64,000 bases of DNA from Fusobacterium ulcerans ATCC 49185 (GTDB lineage Bacteria; Fusobacteriota; Fusobacteriia; Fusobacteriales; Fusobacteriaceae), in NCBI RefSeq assembly GCF_900683735.1, contig NZ_LR215979.1, forward strand, positions 3,472,001-3,536,000, in the 5' to 3' direction. Below, piece by piece: positions 35,151 to 44,574 of the stretch. The number at the start of each line of letters is the position of its first letter. The stretch's first letter is position 1. Made by a program: the position numbers and the translations under genes. The notes beneath the pieces were generated by a model. It worked only from the letters and a program-made list of their open reading frames with translations, was not told where the DNA came from and did not search any database.

Positions 35151-35618
35151 ATGAAAGGAAGAGGATACCTAGAGATAAAAGATTTAGGAATGCTTGAGGT
35201 ATGTGAGGAAATAGATGGTATCAGCAGTGTCAACTTTAGAGAAGTTAAACTGGAAGAAATATATTCAGAAGAAGTAGAGAAATGTATAGAACAGCTTAAA
35301 GAATATTTTGCTGGAAAAAGAAAAACTTTTGATATAAAACTTGATATAAGTCAGGGAACAGAATTTCAGCAGGAAGCTTGGAAAGCTCTGTTAGCAATAC
35401 CATATGGAGAAACAAGATCATATCAAGGTCAGGCAATAGCTATGAAAAATCCTAAGGCTGTGAGAGCTGTTGGCGGAGCTAATCACAGAAATCCTATTTC
35501 AATCATAATCCCTTGTCACAGAGTAATAGGTAAGAATGGAAAATTAACAGGATATGGAGGAGGTCTTTTCAGAAAAGAATATCTGCTGGACCTGGAAAAA
35601 GCTGAATATAGGAGATAA
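35151..35618 (+). CDS. ogt: Methylated-DNA-protein-cysteine methyltransferase
   Basis: A 155-residue O6-alkylguanine-DNA alkyltransferase that repairs O6-methylguanine by moving the methyl group onto its own cysteine. The active site is IIPCHRVIGKNGKLTGYGGG, with the acceptor Cys in PCHRV. FQQEAWKALLAIPYGETRSYQGQ and AVRAVGGANHRNP complete the C-terminal domain. It is cytoplasmic and consumed in one reaction. It lies 115 nt after dnaK and 3 nt before the epimerase-like gene, placing a DNA-repair gene inside the heat-shock gene string. Confidence 0.95.
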   Translation: MKGRGYLEIKDLGMLEVCEEIDGISSVNFREVKLEEIYSEEVEKCIEQLKEYFAGKRKTFDIKLDISQGTEFQQEAWKALLAIPYGETRSYQGQAIAMKNPKAVRAVGGANHRNPISIIIPCHRVIGKNGKLTGYGGGLFRKEYLLDLEKAEYRR

Positions 35619-35620
35619 AA

Positions 35621-36493
35621 ATGGAATATAGTTTAAAAAATAGTTTGATGGAAATAAGAGTAGAGAGTTTAGGTGCTGAACTTACAGGAATGAAAGATTT
35701 AGAAGCAGGGATAGAACATATATGGCAGAAAGATCCTCAATTTTGGGCAAAGAGTTCTCCTATACTATTTCCTTTTGTTGGAGCTTTAAAGGATGACAGA
35801 TATTTTTATGAAGGAAAAGAATATAATCTTAATTTAAAACATGGATTTGCAAGAGATTATGAATTTCAGATGAGTGATCAGGGAGATGACTATCTGGAAT
35901 TTCTTTTTGCTTCAAATGATGAAACAAGAAGAGTATATCCTTTTGATTTTAAACTTTATGTAAAATATATTATAAAAGATAAAAAGTTAAGAATTGAATA
36001 TAAAATAGAAAATACAGGAAAAAGAGAAATGTATTTTTCATTGGGAGCACATCCAGCATTTAATATACCAGTAGGAAATGGAATGGGATTTTCAGATTAT
36101 TATCTGGAATTTGAAAAAACAGAAACAGGAGAGGTAAAAACTTTTAATGGAACTTTGATATCTTCTCAAAAGAAAATAAAAGCTTTTGAGGGAAAGAGAA
36201 TCAATTTAGAAATAGATACTTTTAAAAATGATGCTCTCATTATTGAAAATCCAAATTCTAAAGTTGTTTATTTAAAAAACAATAAGAACAGTAGAGGAAT
36301 AAAGTTTGTATATGAAGGTTTTAAATATATAGCTTTCTGGAATAAACCAGGAGCAGAATATGTGTGTCTGGAGCCTTGGAATGGAATATCAGACTTTGAT
36401 AATGCTTCAGGAAACCTTAAAGAAAAAGCAGGAATAGAAAAAATAGAAAAAGATGAAATATACCAAAAAGCATTAGACATAACTATTTTATAG
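35621..36493 (+). CDS. Aldose 1-epimerase-family protein (LacX-like)
   Basis: A 290-residue beta-sandwich protein of the aldose-1-epimerase superfamily, LacX subgroup. Family features are GAELTGMKDLEAGIEHIWQKDPQFWAKSSPILFPFVGALKDD at residues 19-60 (with the conserved WAKSSPILFPFVG), LKHGFARDYEF, and SLGAHPAFNIP near residue 140 holding the catalytic His. The C-terminal FAFW-like IAFWNKPGAEYVCLEPWNG fits. It would interconvert sugar anomers; LacX members are not biochemically well defined. It is directly coupled to ogt (2-nt gap). Confidence 0.9.
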   Translation: MEYSLKNSLMEIRVESLGAELTGMKDLEAGIEHIWQKDPQFWAKSSPILFPFVGALKDDRYFYEGKEYNLNLKHGFARDYEFQMSDQGDDYLEFLFASNDETRRVYPFDFKLYVKYIIKDKKLRIEYKIENTGKREMYFSLGAHPAFNIPVGNGMGFSDYYLEFEKTETGEVKTFNGTLISSQKKIKAFEGKRINLEIDTFKNDALIIENPNSKVVYLKNNKNSRGIKFVYEGFKYIAFWNKPGAEYVCLEPWNGISDFDNASGNLKEKAGIEKIEKDEIYQKALDITIL

Positions 36494-36572
36494 TTTATAT
36501 AAAAATAGTATCATGTTATAATGAAATTTGTGATATAATACTTTAGATATTAGAAATGGAGGAAAATATTAA

Positions 36573-37745
36573 ATGGCAAAAAGAGATTATTATGAAGTGT
36601 TAGGAGTAGCAAAAGATGCTTCTGAAGCTGATATTAAGAAAGCATACAGAAAAGCTGCCATGAAATATCATCCTGATAAATTCAGTAACGCCAGCGAAAA
36701 AGAGAAAAAAGATGCTGAAGAAAAATTCAAAGAGATAAATGAAGCATATCAGGTGATATCGGACAAGGAAAAAAGAGCTCAGTATGATAGATTTGGTCAT
36801 GCAGCCTTTGAACAAGGCGGACCAGGAGCAGGTGGATTCGGAGGAGGATTCAGCAGCGAAGGATTTGAAGATATATTCAGTTCATTCTTTGGTGGAGGAT
36901 CTGGTGGATTCGGAGGATTCAGTGGTTTTGGAGGGGGAAGCTCTAGAAGAAACTATGTAGAACCAGGAGCTGACTTGAGATATCAAGTGGAAATTACCCT
37001 TGAAGAAGCTGCAAAAGGTGTAGAAAAAACAATAAAATATAAGAGAAATGGAAAATGCAGTACTTGTAATGGAAATGGAGCTGAACCAGGAAGTGCGATG
37101 AAAAAATGTACTAAGTGTGGAGGTTCTGGAAGAGTTAAAACAGTTCAAAGAACTATACTTGGAAATTTTGAAAGCTTTGTTGAATGTGATGAGTGTCATG
37201 GAAAGGGAGAAATTCCTGAGAAAAAATGTAAAACTTGTCATGGAACAGGTATTGTAAAAGAAACAGTAGAAAAGAAAATAAAAATACCAGCAGGAATAGA
37301 TGATGGTCAAAAATTAAGACTTGATGGAATGGGAGAAGCCAGTGAAAATGGTGGACCTAATGGAGATCTTTATGTAATAATAAGAGTCAAAGAACATGAA
37401 TTGTTCCAAAGAAGAGGAGATGATATACTTTGTGAAGTGCCTATTACATTCACAACTGCTGCTCTTGGAGGAGAAGTGGAGATCCCTACTCTGAATGGTA
37501 AAAAGAATATAAAAATACCAGCTGGAACACAAACTGGAAAATTTTTCAAATTGAGAGGAGAAGGTATCAAATCTTTGAGAAGCTCTATGGTTGGAGATCA
37601 ACTAGTACAAGTAGTAGTGGAAACTCCTACTGATCTTAATGATAAACAAAAAGAACTACTAAAATCTTTTGATGACAGTTTAAAAGATAAAAACTATAAA
37701 AAACATAAAAGTTTAAAAGATAAAATAAAAGCTTTTTTTAAATAA
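36573..37745 (+). CDS. dnaJ: Chaperone protein DnaJ (Hsp40)
   Basis: A 390-residue type I Hsp40. Residues 1-75 form the J domain with HPD at about 32-34 (KYHPDKF). A Gly/Phe-rich linker follows (residues 88-128). The zinc region has four CxxCxGxG repeats: [24 protein letters not shown] and CKTCHGTG. The C-terminal peptide-binding domains complete it. It delivers substrates to DnaK and stimulates its ATPase. It lies 80 nt after the epimerase gene, with possible TATAAT boxes in the gap, and may have its own promoter. No CIRCE is seen here. Confidence 0.97.
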   Translation: MAKRDYYEVLGVAKDASEADIKKAYRKAAMKYHPDKFSNASEKEKKDAEEKFKEINEAYQVISDKEKRAQYDRFGHAAFEQGGPGAGGFGGGFSSEGFEDIFSSFFGGGSGGFGGFSGFGGGSSRRNYVEPGADLRYQVEITLEEAAKGVEKTIKYKRNGKCSTCNGNGAEPGSAMKKCTKCGGSGRVKTVQRTILGNFESFVECDECHGKGEIPEKKCKTCHGTGIVKETVEKKIKIPAGIDDGQKLRLDGMGEASENGGPNGDLYVIIRVKEHELFQRRGDDILCEVPITFTTAALGGEVEIPTLNGKKNIKIPAGTQTGKFFKLRGEGIKSLRSSMVGDQLVQVVVETPTDLNDKQKELLKSFDDSLKDKNYKKHKSLKDKIKAFFK

Positions 37746-37781
37746 AATGCTCAAAAAAAGCTAGATAAATCTTAGAAAAAA

Positions 37782-37810
37782 TTGAAAAAAAGCTTATGAT
37801 ATGGTATACT
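37782..37810 (+). promoter_or_regulatory. Promoter of yajC
   Basis: TTGAAA (37782-37787), a 17-nt spacer and TATACT (37805-37810), 34 nt before the yajC start codon. Good sigma-70-type match. Confidence 0.7.
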
Positions 37811-37844
37811 TGTAACAAAGCTTTTCTGATGAGGGGGATTAACA

Positions 37845-38114
37845 ATGGAACAATTATTAGGTAAATATGGTGGAATGGGACTAACTTTTGTAGTATGGAT
37901 AGCTGTATTCTACTTCTTATTAATATTGCCAAACAAGAAAAAACAGAAGAAACAAAAAGAAATGATGGATTCACTAAAAGAAGGATCAGAAGTAGTTACT
38001 GTTGGTGGAATAAAAGGTACTATAGTTTCTGTAAGCGACGATTATGTAGAAGTAAGAGTTGATAAAGGTGTGAAAATAACTTTCACTAAAGGAGCTATTT
38101 CTAGAGTATTATAG
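37845..38114 (+). CDS. yajC: Preprotein translocase subunit YajC
   Basis: An 89-residue protein with one N-terminal membrane helix (LTFVVWIAVFYFLLILPNKKKQKKQKEMMDSL), the YajC hallmark, followed by a cytoplasmic domain (EGSEVVTVGGIKGTIVSVSDDYVEVRV). It sits in the inner membrane with SecDF and assists Sec-dependent export. It has its own promoter and a terminator directly after it. SecD and SecF genes are not in the window. Confidence 0.95.
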   Translation: MEQLLGKYGGMGLTFVVWIAVFYFLLILPNKKKQKKQKEMMDSLKEGSEVVTVGGIKGTIVSVSDDYVEVRVDKGVKITFTKGAISRVL

Positions 38115-38124
38115 TAATTGAAAT

Positions 38125-38156
38125 AAAACGACAATGAACATTGTCGTTTTTTCTTT
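38125..38156 (+). terminator. Intrinsic terminator after yajC
   Basis: A 12-bp stem aaaacgacaatg (38125-38136) / cattgtcgtttt (38139-38150) followed by tttcttt. The two innermost pairs probably open to make the loop. Confidence 0.8.
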
Positions 38157-38175
38157 AATAAAGCGGGGACATAAG

Positions 38176-39195
38176 ATGAAGAGGATACTTACAATTTTTT
38201 TATTTTTGTTTTTGACAGTGCTTTCATTTGCTGGAAATATTAGATCAGTAAAACTGAATGGAGCTGTTCTTACTATGGATTTTGCAGGATCAGAAAAACC
38301 AAAGTATACAATGAATTATGACGAGTACAACAAATTGATTTTTTTAGAATTTCCAGGGAGTACTCTCACTAAAAAAATAGATAGTAAAAGCTTCACAGGA
38401 AAATATATAGAAAGCCTTGAAGTTGTAGATTACAGTGGATCAGTTGGTTTTTTTATTAAACTGAGAAAAAATATCACTTATACAGGAAGGATAGCTTCAA
38501 AAGGAAACGATTTTATTCTTACATTCAATGACAAATCTCAAAAAAAACAATTTACAATAGCTATAGATGCTGGACATGGTGGAAAAGACCCAGGAGCAAT
38601 TGGATTTAAAAAATATTATGAAAAAACAGTAACTCTAGCAGTGAGCAAATATTTGAGAGATGAATTGAAAAAAGATTTTAATGTTGTCATGACAAGAGAT
38701 ACAGATGTCTTTGTGACTTTATCACAACGTCCTAAAATAGCGAATAAAGCAAAAGCGAATATGTTTATCAGTATACATGCCAATGCAGCTGTATCAAGTA
38801 AAATGAATGGAGTAGAAGTTTTCTACTTCTCTAAAAAATCTTCACCATATGCTGAAAGAATAGCCTCATTTGAAAACAGTTTTGGAGACAAATATGGTGA
38901 AAACAGCAGTGATATAGCTCAAATAATGGGTGAGCTTGCATATAAGAAAAATCAGGAAAGTTCTATTGGTTTTGCAAGAAAGACAAATAATGCTTTAGCT
39001 GATGCAATAGGATTAAATAATAGAGGAATACATGGAGCTAACTTTGCTGTACTGAGAGGATTTAATGGACCAAGTGTTTTGGTGGAAGTAGGATTTATAA
39101 GTAACAAAAGTGATCTTCAGAAAATAACAAATCCAGTATATCAGAAGAAGATGGCAAAAGAGATAGCTGAGATGGTAAGAGGATATTTTTATTGA
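38176..39195 (+). CDS. N-acetylmuramoyl-L-alanine amidase (Amidase_3)
   Basis: A 339-residue exported cell-wall hydrolase. The start at 38176 is chosen because an in-frame ATG at 38134 lies inside the yajC terminator. A Sec signal (MKRILTIFLFLFLTVLSFAG) is followed by an AMIN-like N-terminal domain (residues about 22-125). The Amidase_3 domain holds the zinc ligands: AIDAGHGGKDPGAIG, the Glu in YYEKTVTLAVSKYLRD, and FISIHANA; the catalytic Glu lies in LVEVGFISN. It cuts the bond between muramic acid and the stem peptide, in cell separation or wall turnover. It precedes the GerMN gene by 18 nt. Confidence 0.93.
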   Translation: MKRILTIFLFLFLTVLSFAGNIRSVKLNGAVLTMDFAGSEKPKYTMNYDEYNKLIFLEFPGSTLTKKIDSKSFTGKYIESLEVVDYSGSVGFFIKLRKNITYTGRIASKGNDFILTFNDKSQKKQFTIAIDAGHGGKDPGAIGFKKYYEKTVTLAVSKYLRDELKKDFNVVMTRDTDVFVTLSQRPKIANKAKANMFISIHANAAVSSKMNGVEVFYFSKKSSPYAERIASFENSFGDKYGENSSDIAQIMGELAYKKNQESSIGFARKTNNALADAIGLNNRGIHGANFAVLRGFNGPSVLVEVGFISNKSDLQKITNPVYQKKMAKEIAEMVRGYFY

Positions 39196-39213
39196 TCAGT
39201 GTGAGGTGAAGCA

Positions 39214-39738
39214 GTGAAAAAAAAATGGATAGGAGTATTAATAGGAATATGGATAGTTGCTGCAATATGTGGAACTGCATATTCTAATATTGTAAATGAT
39301 AAAGGGATAAAGACTATCACAAATAATGAATTTAATACAGAAGAGAAGCCTAAGGAAAAGGCAGTAATATATGTTCCTGCATCAGATGAGAAATCACTTG
39401 TAAAAAGAGATGAAAATATAGAAGAAAGTCAGAGCAGAAGAGATAAAGCTGTTAAGATAATTGCTAAAACTTTAGAAATACTTCAAAATGAAGGTTTTCT
39501 TGAGAGTAAAGATATTACTGTTTTAAATTTATATTTTAGTGGAGATACAGTGTATATAGATTTAAGCTCATCATCAAAAGAGATGGATGATAATAGTCGT
39601 AAAAATTTATTAAATATTTATTCAATAGTAAATAGTCTTACAGAGCTTGAAAATATCAGCAGAGTAAAAATATTGATAAATGGAAAAGATGGAAGTAAAA
39701 ACTTAGGTAAATTTTATAATAGAAATATAAATATATAA
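39214..39738 (+). CDS. GerMN-domain membrane-anchored protein
   Basis: A 174-residue protein starting with GTG at 39214, with a gaggt site 6 nt upstream. An N-terminal signal anchor (WIGVLIGIWIVAAICGTAY) is followed by a charged linker and a GerMN domain (residues about 75-170), seen in KIIAKTLEILQNEG, NLYFSGDTVYIDLSSS and SRVKILINGKDG. GerMN domains occur with cell-wall amidases in peptidoglycan-related proteins, so the pairing with the upstream amidase fits. No sporulation role is implied in a non-sporulating genus. The exact function is unknown. Confidence 0.8.
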   Translation: MKKKWIGVLIGIWIVAAICGTAYSNIVNDKGIKTITNNEFNTEEKPKEKAVIYVPASDEKSLVKRDENIEESQSRRDKAVKIIAKTLEILQNEGFLESKDITVLNLYFSGDTVYIDLSSSSKEMDDNSRKNLLNIYSIVNSLTELENISRVKILINGKDGSKNLGKFYNRNINI

Positions 39739-39752
39739 TCAAATAGAAAATT

Positions 39753-39796
39753 AGAGAGTATCTTGAAAAAACAAGATCCTCTCTTTTTTATTTTTT
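39753..39796. terminator. Bidirectional intrinsic terminator
   Basis: Stem agagag(t)atctt (39753-39764) / aagat(c)ctctct (39773-39784) with one mismatch, followed by tttttatttttt. It also serves the convergent DUF202 gene. Confidence 0.75.
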
Positions 39797-39805
39797 TGAA
39801 AAAAT

Positions 39806-40081
39806 TTAAAATTTGATATGTTCATATCTTCTCTTAGTCTTTATATATCTTTTAAAACCAAAAATTAAAACGATAATACTGAAAATTACGAGAACATATC
39901 CTAAAAAAACAACTAAAGTATTATCTACAAATTTTATAAAACCAATACCTGCAGCAAAAAAACTGATAAAAGTTCTTAGATATGCCAGAAGAGTTCTTTC
40001 ATTTGCTAGAATTGTTCTGTCAGTTGCAAGAAAATCTCTAAGTATCATATCTTCTTTATTATGATTGTATTTATTTGTCAT
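39806..40081 (-). CDS. DUF202/YidH-family small membrane protein
   Basis: A 91-residue inner-membrane protein. FLATDRTILANERTLLAYLRTFISF near residues 18-42 is the DUF202 hallmark, followed by two hydrophobic helices (FFAAGIGFIKFVDNTLVVFLGYVLVIFSIIVLIFGFKRY). Function unknown. Single gene, convergent with the GerMN-protein gene. Confidence 0.88.
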   Translation of the reverse strand: MTNKYNHNKEDMILRDFLATDRTILANERTLLAYLRTFISFFAAGIGFIKFVDNTLVVFLGYVLVIFSIIVLIFGFKRYIKTKRRYEHIKF

Positions 40082-40448
40082 TTAAAAACATCCCTTCTGA
40101 TAAAATTTTTTAAAAATTAAATTTTTATACTGATATAAAGATAACATCAATTTTAAAATTATTCAAATTTATTTTTTAAAATTGATTTTTATTTTATAAA
40201 AAAATCTCTCTTTTAGTTTTTTATTTAAAACATTTAGAAAAATATTGAAATAAGGGCTTAAATAAAAAAACAAAAAATATCTAATGAAAATAAGATTAAA
40301 AAAGACTTATTTGAAAAAATAAAATACATAATGTTTTAATAGTGAGTAAAATTTTTTTTTATTTTTTTTTTAGATACAAGTTGATATGAAGTGATTAATA
40401 TAGTAGTTTAGGTGTATGATACAAGTTAAAACCTAGTAAAAATCAGTA
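40082..40448. other. AT-rich intergenic region with a repeated 10-mer
   Basis: Extremely AT-rich DNA upstream of the first GntR gene, without a credible gene. The 10-mer gatacaagtt occurs twice (40373-40382 and 40418-40427), 45 nt apart. The second copy ends 21 nt before the -35 box of the GntR promoter, so the pair may be a regulator binding site. Confidence 0.5.
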
Positions 40449-40477
40449 TTGACAACAGTTAAAGGTTGAATTATACT
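40449..40477 (+). promoter_or_regulatory. Promoter of the sulfatase/symporter locus
   Basis: TTGACA (40449-40454), a 17-nt spacer and TATACT (40472-40477), 48 nt before the GntR start codon. Strong consensus match. Confidence 0.8.
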
Positions 40478-40525
40478 TATCGTAATAGAAAAGATAATAT
40501 TATTAAAAACCCATGGGAGAAAATT

Positions 40526-41248
40526 ATGTTTGAGATTAATAAGAAAAGTGAGGTTCCTTTATACCAGCAATTAGTACATAGTATAAAAAAACATATTGAA
40601 GAAGGTACATTAAAAGAAAATGATAAAATTCCTGCTGAATCAGAATTCTGTACTGTATATGATCTTAGCAGGACAACTGTAAGACAGGCTTTAAGAGCTT
40701 TGGAAAAAGAAGGATATATTTATAAACTTCAAGGAAAGGGAAGTTATGTATCATCTCCTAAAATTTATCAAAATCGTTCAGGTTTCAGTAAATTTTATGA
40801 TGATATGACGAGCCTAGGAAAAATTCCTGTTTCTAAAATATTATCACTGAAAATTAAAAAGCCAAATACTCTTGTTAAAGAGAGAATGAACCTTTCTGAT
40901 GATGGACTTATATGTAAGCTTGTATGGATAAGATATGGGAATGATGAAGCTTTAATCTATGAAACTATTTATCTGAACTACTCTTTAGTAGAAGGAATTG
41001 AAAATATTGATCTCAAATCAAAAAAATTATATGATGTTTTAACAAATGAATTTGGAATAAAGATAACTCATGGAAAAGAGTTGTTTTATCCATGTAAATT
41101 GGATACTTCTGAGGCTAAATTTCTGGGATTAAATGAAGGAGATTTAGGAATGAAAGTAGAAAGAACAGTTTTCCAAGGAAGTAAGGTTTTAGAATACACA
41201 AAATCTACAGTGAGAGGAGATAGGTTTGTTTATACAACGAATTTTTAA
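40526..41248 (+). CDS. GntR-family regulator with UTRA domain (HutC type), first copy
   Basis: A 240-residue regulator. The start at 40526 (ggaga upstream) is preferred to an in-frame TTG at 40466, which lies upstream of the predicted -10 box and so would not be transcribed. Residues 1-75 form the GntR winged helix (VPLYQQLVHSIKKHI and CTVYDLSRTTVRQALRALEKEGYIYKLQGKGSYV). Residues about 90-235 form the UTRA ligand domain. HutC/NagR-type proteins sense sugars or sugar phosphates. It precedes the symporter by 32 nt and probably controls the locus. A paralogue lies at 44575. Confidence 0.93.
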   Translation: MFEINKKSEVPLYQQLVHSIKKHIEEGTLKENDKIPAESEFCTVYDLSRTTVRQALRALEKEGYIYKLQGKGSYVSSPKIYQNRSGFSKFYDDMTSLGKIPVSKILSLKIKKPNTLVKERMNLSDDGLICKLVWIRYGNDEALIYETIYLNYSLVEGIENIDLKSKKLYDVLTNEFGIKITHGKELFYPCKLDTSEAKFLGLNEGDLGMKVERTVFQGSKVLEYTKSTVRGDRFVYTTNF

Positions 41249-41280
41249 AAATCTCCATTGAAATAAATTAGGAGGGAAAA

Positions 41281-42978
41281 ATGACTTTTTTTACATTTGT
41301 TTTAATAACAGCATTAATTGCTTTTGTTTCATGGTTAAAAACTAAAGGTGAAGACAACAGTGCACAGGGATATTTTTTAGCAGGGAGAGGTTTAAGTGCC
41401 ACTGTTATCGGATTTTCAATGGTGTTGACAAGTCTTTCAACAGAACAATTAGTAGGAGTAAATGCTTCTTCATATATAAGTAATTTTTCAATAATAGCAT
41501 GGACTGTACAATCTGTAGTTCCTTTATGCGTACTTGCATTATTTCTTTTACCAAGATACTTAAAGGGTGGATTTACAACTATACCTGAATTTTTTGAGGA
41601 AAGATATGATAAACAAACAAGACAGATAATGTCACTACTTTTCCTAGTTGCATATACTTTTGTAATGATACCAGGGGCACTTTATTCAGGGGCTATTGCT
41701 TTTACACAAATATTTGATGTAACAGGAATGTTTGGAGTAAGTTTTAATACAGCTCTTTGGGGAGTGGTATGGCTGATTGGAATTATTGGAGGAATCTATG
41801 CAATATTTGGTGGACTGAAAGCAGTTGCAGTATCAGATACACTAAATGGATTTGCTTTGATAATAGGGGGAACAATGATACCTTTCTTTGCTCTAAAATT
41901 TTTAGGAGATGGAAGTTTATCAAAGGGAGTAGATATAGTTACATCATCACATATGGAAAAATTGACAGCTTGGGGAGCAGCAGGAGATCCAGTACCTTGG
42001 ACAACAATATTTACTGGAATATTAATAGTAAACTTTTTTTACTGGACAACAAATCAGGCAATAATCCAAAGATCTCTTGCAGCTAAAAGTTTGGCAGAAG
42101 GACAAAAAGGAATCTTATATGCAGGAATATTTCTATTATTCCTTCCTGTATTATTAAATGTTCCTGGACTTATTTCTTTCCATATTTTTGGAGATTCACT
42201 GGGAAATATAGATTTAGCCTATCCAACACTTGTATCAAAAGTTTTACCAAAACCTTTGCTGGGATTTTTCACAGCATGTTTGTTTGGAGCAATATTGAGT
42301 ACATTTAATTCATTTATAAATAGTGCTGCAACATTATTCTGCTATGATATTTACAAACCAATATTTAATAAAAATATATCAGATGAAGATTTAATAAAAG
42401 TAGCTAAGATAGCTGGAACTATAATAGCAATAGTATCTATGATAATAGCACCATTACTTCAGTATGGAACAGGAGGATTATTCCTGCTTCTAAAAAGATT
42501 TGCAGGATTCTTCAACATACCTATAGTTGCTCTTGTAGCGGTAGGATTCTTGAATAAGACAGTATCTGGAAAAGCAGCAAGAATAACAGTACTCCTTCAT
42601 GTAATATTATATTTTTCATTAGTATGGATATTTAAAGTAAAACTAAACTTTGTTCATGTAATGGGAGGGCTATTTGTATTTGACATAATAGCAATGTTTA
42701 TTCTAGGAAGTGTTTTCAAAAGAGAAAAACCATATGTTCCATCAGTTAAAAACAAATCAGATGTAGATTTAACAAATTGGAAATATGCAAAGGAAGCATC
42801 AACTCTGCTTGTATTGGGGCTGTGTTATCTATATTGTGTTCTTTCTCCAATAGGGCTGGCAGGAGGAAATAGTCTGACAAAGATAACAATGGTATTTGCA
42901 GTAATTGCTCTGGTATTAATGGGAGCTTTAAATATAAAAAAGAAAAAAGTAACTAGAGTAGTAAGTGAAGAGTATTAA
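41281..42978 (+). CDS. Sodium:solute symporter (SSS family)
   Basis: A 565-residue carrier with about 13-14 membrane helices, of the SGLT-like SSS family that couples uptake of sugars or other solutes to Na+. Family features are [36 protein letters not shown] at residues 30-65, the [15 protein letters not shown] segment, [18 protein letters not shown] and the [17 protein letters not shown] region. A ggaggg site precedes the ATG. It is flanked by a GntR regulator and a sulfatase, so the likely solute is a sulfated sugar or amino sugar. That is inferred from context; no family member is known to me as a sulfo-sugar carrier. Confidence 0.9.
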   Translation: MTFFTFVLITALIAFVSWLKTKGEDNSAQGYFLAGRGLSATVIGFSMVLTSLSTEQLVGVNASSYISNFSIIAWTVQSVVPLCVLALFLLPRYLKGGFTTIPEFFEERYDKQTRQIMSLLFLVAYTFVMIPGALYSGAIAFTQIFDVTGMFGVSFNTALWGVVWLIGIIGGIYAIFGGLKAVAVSDTLNGFALIIGGTMIPFFALKFLGDGSLSKGVDIVTSSHMEKLTAWGAAGDPVPWTTIFTGILIVNFFYWTTNQAIIQRSLAAKSLAEGQKGILYAGIFLLFLPVLLNVPGLISFHIFGDSLGNIDLAYPTLVSKVLPKPLLGFFTACLFGAILSTFNSFINSAATLFCYDIYKPIFNKNISDEDLIKVAKIAGTIIAIVSMIIAPLLQYGTGGLFLLLKRFAGFFNIPIVALVAVGFLNKTVSGKAARITVLLHVILYFSLVWIFKVKLNFVHVMGGLFVFDIIAMFILGSVFKREKPYVPSVKNKSDVDLTNWKYAKEASTLLVLGLCYLYCVLSPIGLAGGNSLTKITMVFAVIALVLMGALNIKKKKVTRVVSEEY

Positions 42979-43024
42979 AGAAAATCGGAAACAAGGCAGC
43001 TGGAAATTTAAGGAGGAAAAATAA

Positions 43025-44479
43025 ATGAATAATAATATAGCTTTTATATTATTAGATCAAGTAAGAGTTGATATGTTAGGAACATATGGGCATAAAATAG
43101 TAAAAACACCAAATATGGATGCAATAGCAGCAGATGGAGTCAAATTTAATAATGCATTTACTCCAGCTTCTGTATGCAGTCCAGCAAGAACTTCACTATT
43201 TACAGGACAGATGCCAAGCAATCATGGGCTTATGAGAAATAGTGAAAAGGGTGGCTTGGGAGATCCTTCACTATCAAACCCTAATATAATAACAGAGATG
43301 CAGGATCATATGAATTATTTAATTGGGAAATGGCATGTTGGGAAAACAGTTCTTCCTAGAGATTTTGGATTTAAAGGCCATAACTTTGATGGATATGGAT
43401 ATCCAGGAAGCGGAGTATATAAAAATCTTGTATTTGCACAAGGACCAGAGCAGGAAACAAGGTATAAAGACTGGCTAGAGGAAAAAGGTTTTGAAATACC
43501 AGAAGTTTCTAAAAGCTACTTTGGAGAAAATGATCATCTTAGAGTTCAAGAGCTTTGTGGACTTTTAAGTGGGACAAGAGAAGCTACTCTTCCTTTCTTT
43601 GTAGTAGATGAAGCAAAAAAAGCTGTACTTGAAGCTAAAAAAGAAAATAAACCATTCTTTATATGGATGAATTTTTGGGGACCTCATACTCCTTGCGTGA
43701 TTCCAGAGCCTTATTATTCAATGTATAAATCTGAAGAGGTAGTTTTAGATAAAAGCTTCTATAATCCCATGGTAGGAAAACCAAATCACTATAGAGATAT
43801 AGCTAAAATGTGGGGAGTATGGGATGCTTCTGAAGAGAGATGGAAAGAAGTTATTGCTAAATTCTGGGGATATATAACTTTAATAGATGATGCAATAGGA
43901 GAGTTTGTGAAATTCTTAAAAGAAGAAGGTCTTTATGAAAGTTTATTTATGGCAATAACAGCTGATCATGGAGATGCAATGGGAGCTCACAGAATTATAG
44001 AAAAAGGGGAATTTATGTTTGATACAACATATAGAATTCCTATGATAATCAAAGATCCTTGTTCAAATAGGAAAAATGAAGAAGACAATAATTTTGTATA
44101 TCTTCATGATTTAACACCTACTTGTAATGATGTTGCAGGAAAAAATATTTCTGGTTTCTTTGATGGAGAATCTCTTCTTCCTATTTTAAGAGAGGGAAAA
44201 AGTAATGGAAGAAAAGGAGTTCTTGGACAGCTGGCTGGACACTTTGTGTATTTTGAACAGAGAATGTGGAGAAGAGAAGACTATAAGATAATTTTTAATG
44301 CTTCAGATGTTGGAGAGCTTTATGATATGAAAAATGATAAAGAGGAAATGAATAATCTATTCTATGATGAAAAATATAAAAATGTAAAAAAAGAGATGTT
44401 AGAAGAGCTTTACAGTGAAATGGTAAAGTTAAAAGATCCATTGACAGGATGGCTTTACAGAATAATATACGAAATCTAA
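43025..44479 (+). CDS. Sulfatase (Cys-type, formylglycine-dependent), no signal peptide
   Basis: A 484-residue arylsulfatase-family enzyme that removes sulfate esters. The active-site motif CxPxR is Cys51-Ser-Pro-Ala-Arg55 (in VCSPARTSLFTGQ); Cys51 must be oxidised to formylglycine by a radical SAM maturase not encoded here. Metal ligands are plausible in LLDQVRVDM and ITADHGDAMGAH; KWHVGK also fits. No signal peptide is present, so it acts in the cytoplasm, unlike the exported sulfatases of most gut bacteria. It stands 46 nt after the symporter gene, suggesting desulfation after import. Confidence 0.92.
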   Translation: MNNNIAFILLDQVRVDMLGTYGHKIVKTPNMDAIAADGVKFNNAFTPASVCSPARTSLFTGQMPSNHGLMRNSEKGGLGDPSLSNPNIITEMQDHMNYLIGKWHVGKTVLPRDFGFKGHNFDGYGYPGSGVYKNLVFAQGPEQETRYKDWLEEKGFEIPEVSKSYFGENDHLRVQELCGLLSGTREATLPFFVVDEAKKAVLEAKKENKPFFIWMNFWGPHTPCVIPEPYYSMYKSEEVVLDKSFYNPMVGKPNHYRDIAKMWGVWDASEERWKEVIAKFWGYITLIDDAIGEFVKFLKEEGLYESLFMAITADHGDAMGAHRIIEKGEFMFDTTYRIPMIIKDPCSNRKNEEDNNFVYLHDLTPTCNDVAGKNISGFFDGESLLPILREGKSNGRKGVLGQLAGHFVYFEQRMWRREDYKIIFNASDVGELYDMKNDKEEMNNLFYDEKYKNVKKEMLEELYSEMVKLKDPLTGWLYRIIYEI

Positions 44480-44574
44480 AGAATGATTGTAAAGTTAAAA
44501 ATAGTAAATCTCTTGTAAAATAATTGGACAGATGATATTATTTAATTAATAATAAAATATTTATGGAGGACAGG

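Noticed and set aside
38134-38175. Upstream ATG for the cell-wall amidase
   Set aside because: It falls within the yajC terminator hairpin and would place 14 residues before a perfect Sec signal peptide.
39813-40064. Plus-strand 83-codon frame
   Set aside because: It is opposite the DUF202 gene, which has a full family hallmark; the plus-strand reading has none.
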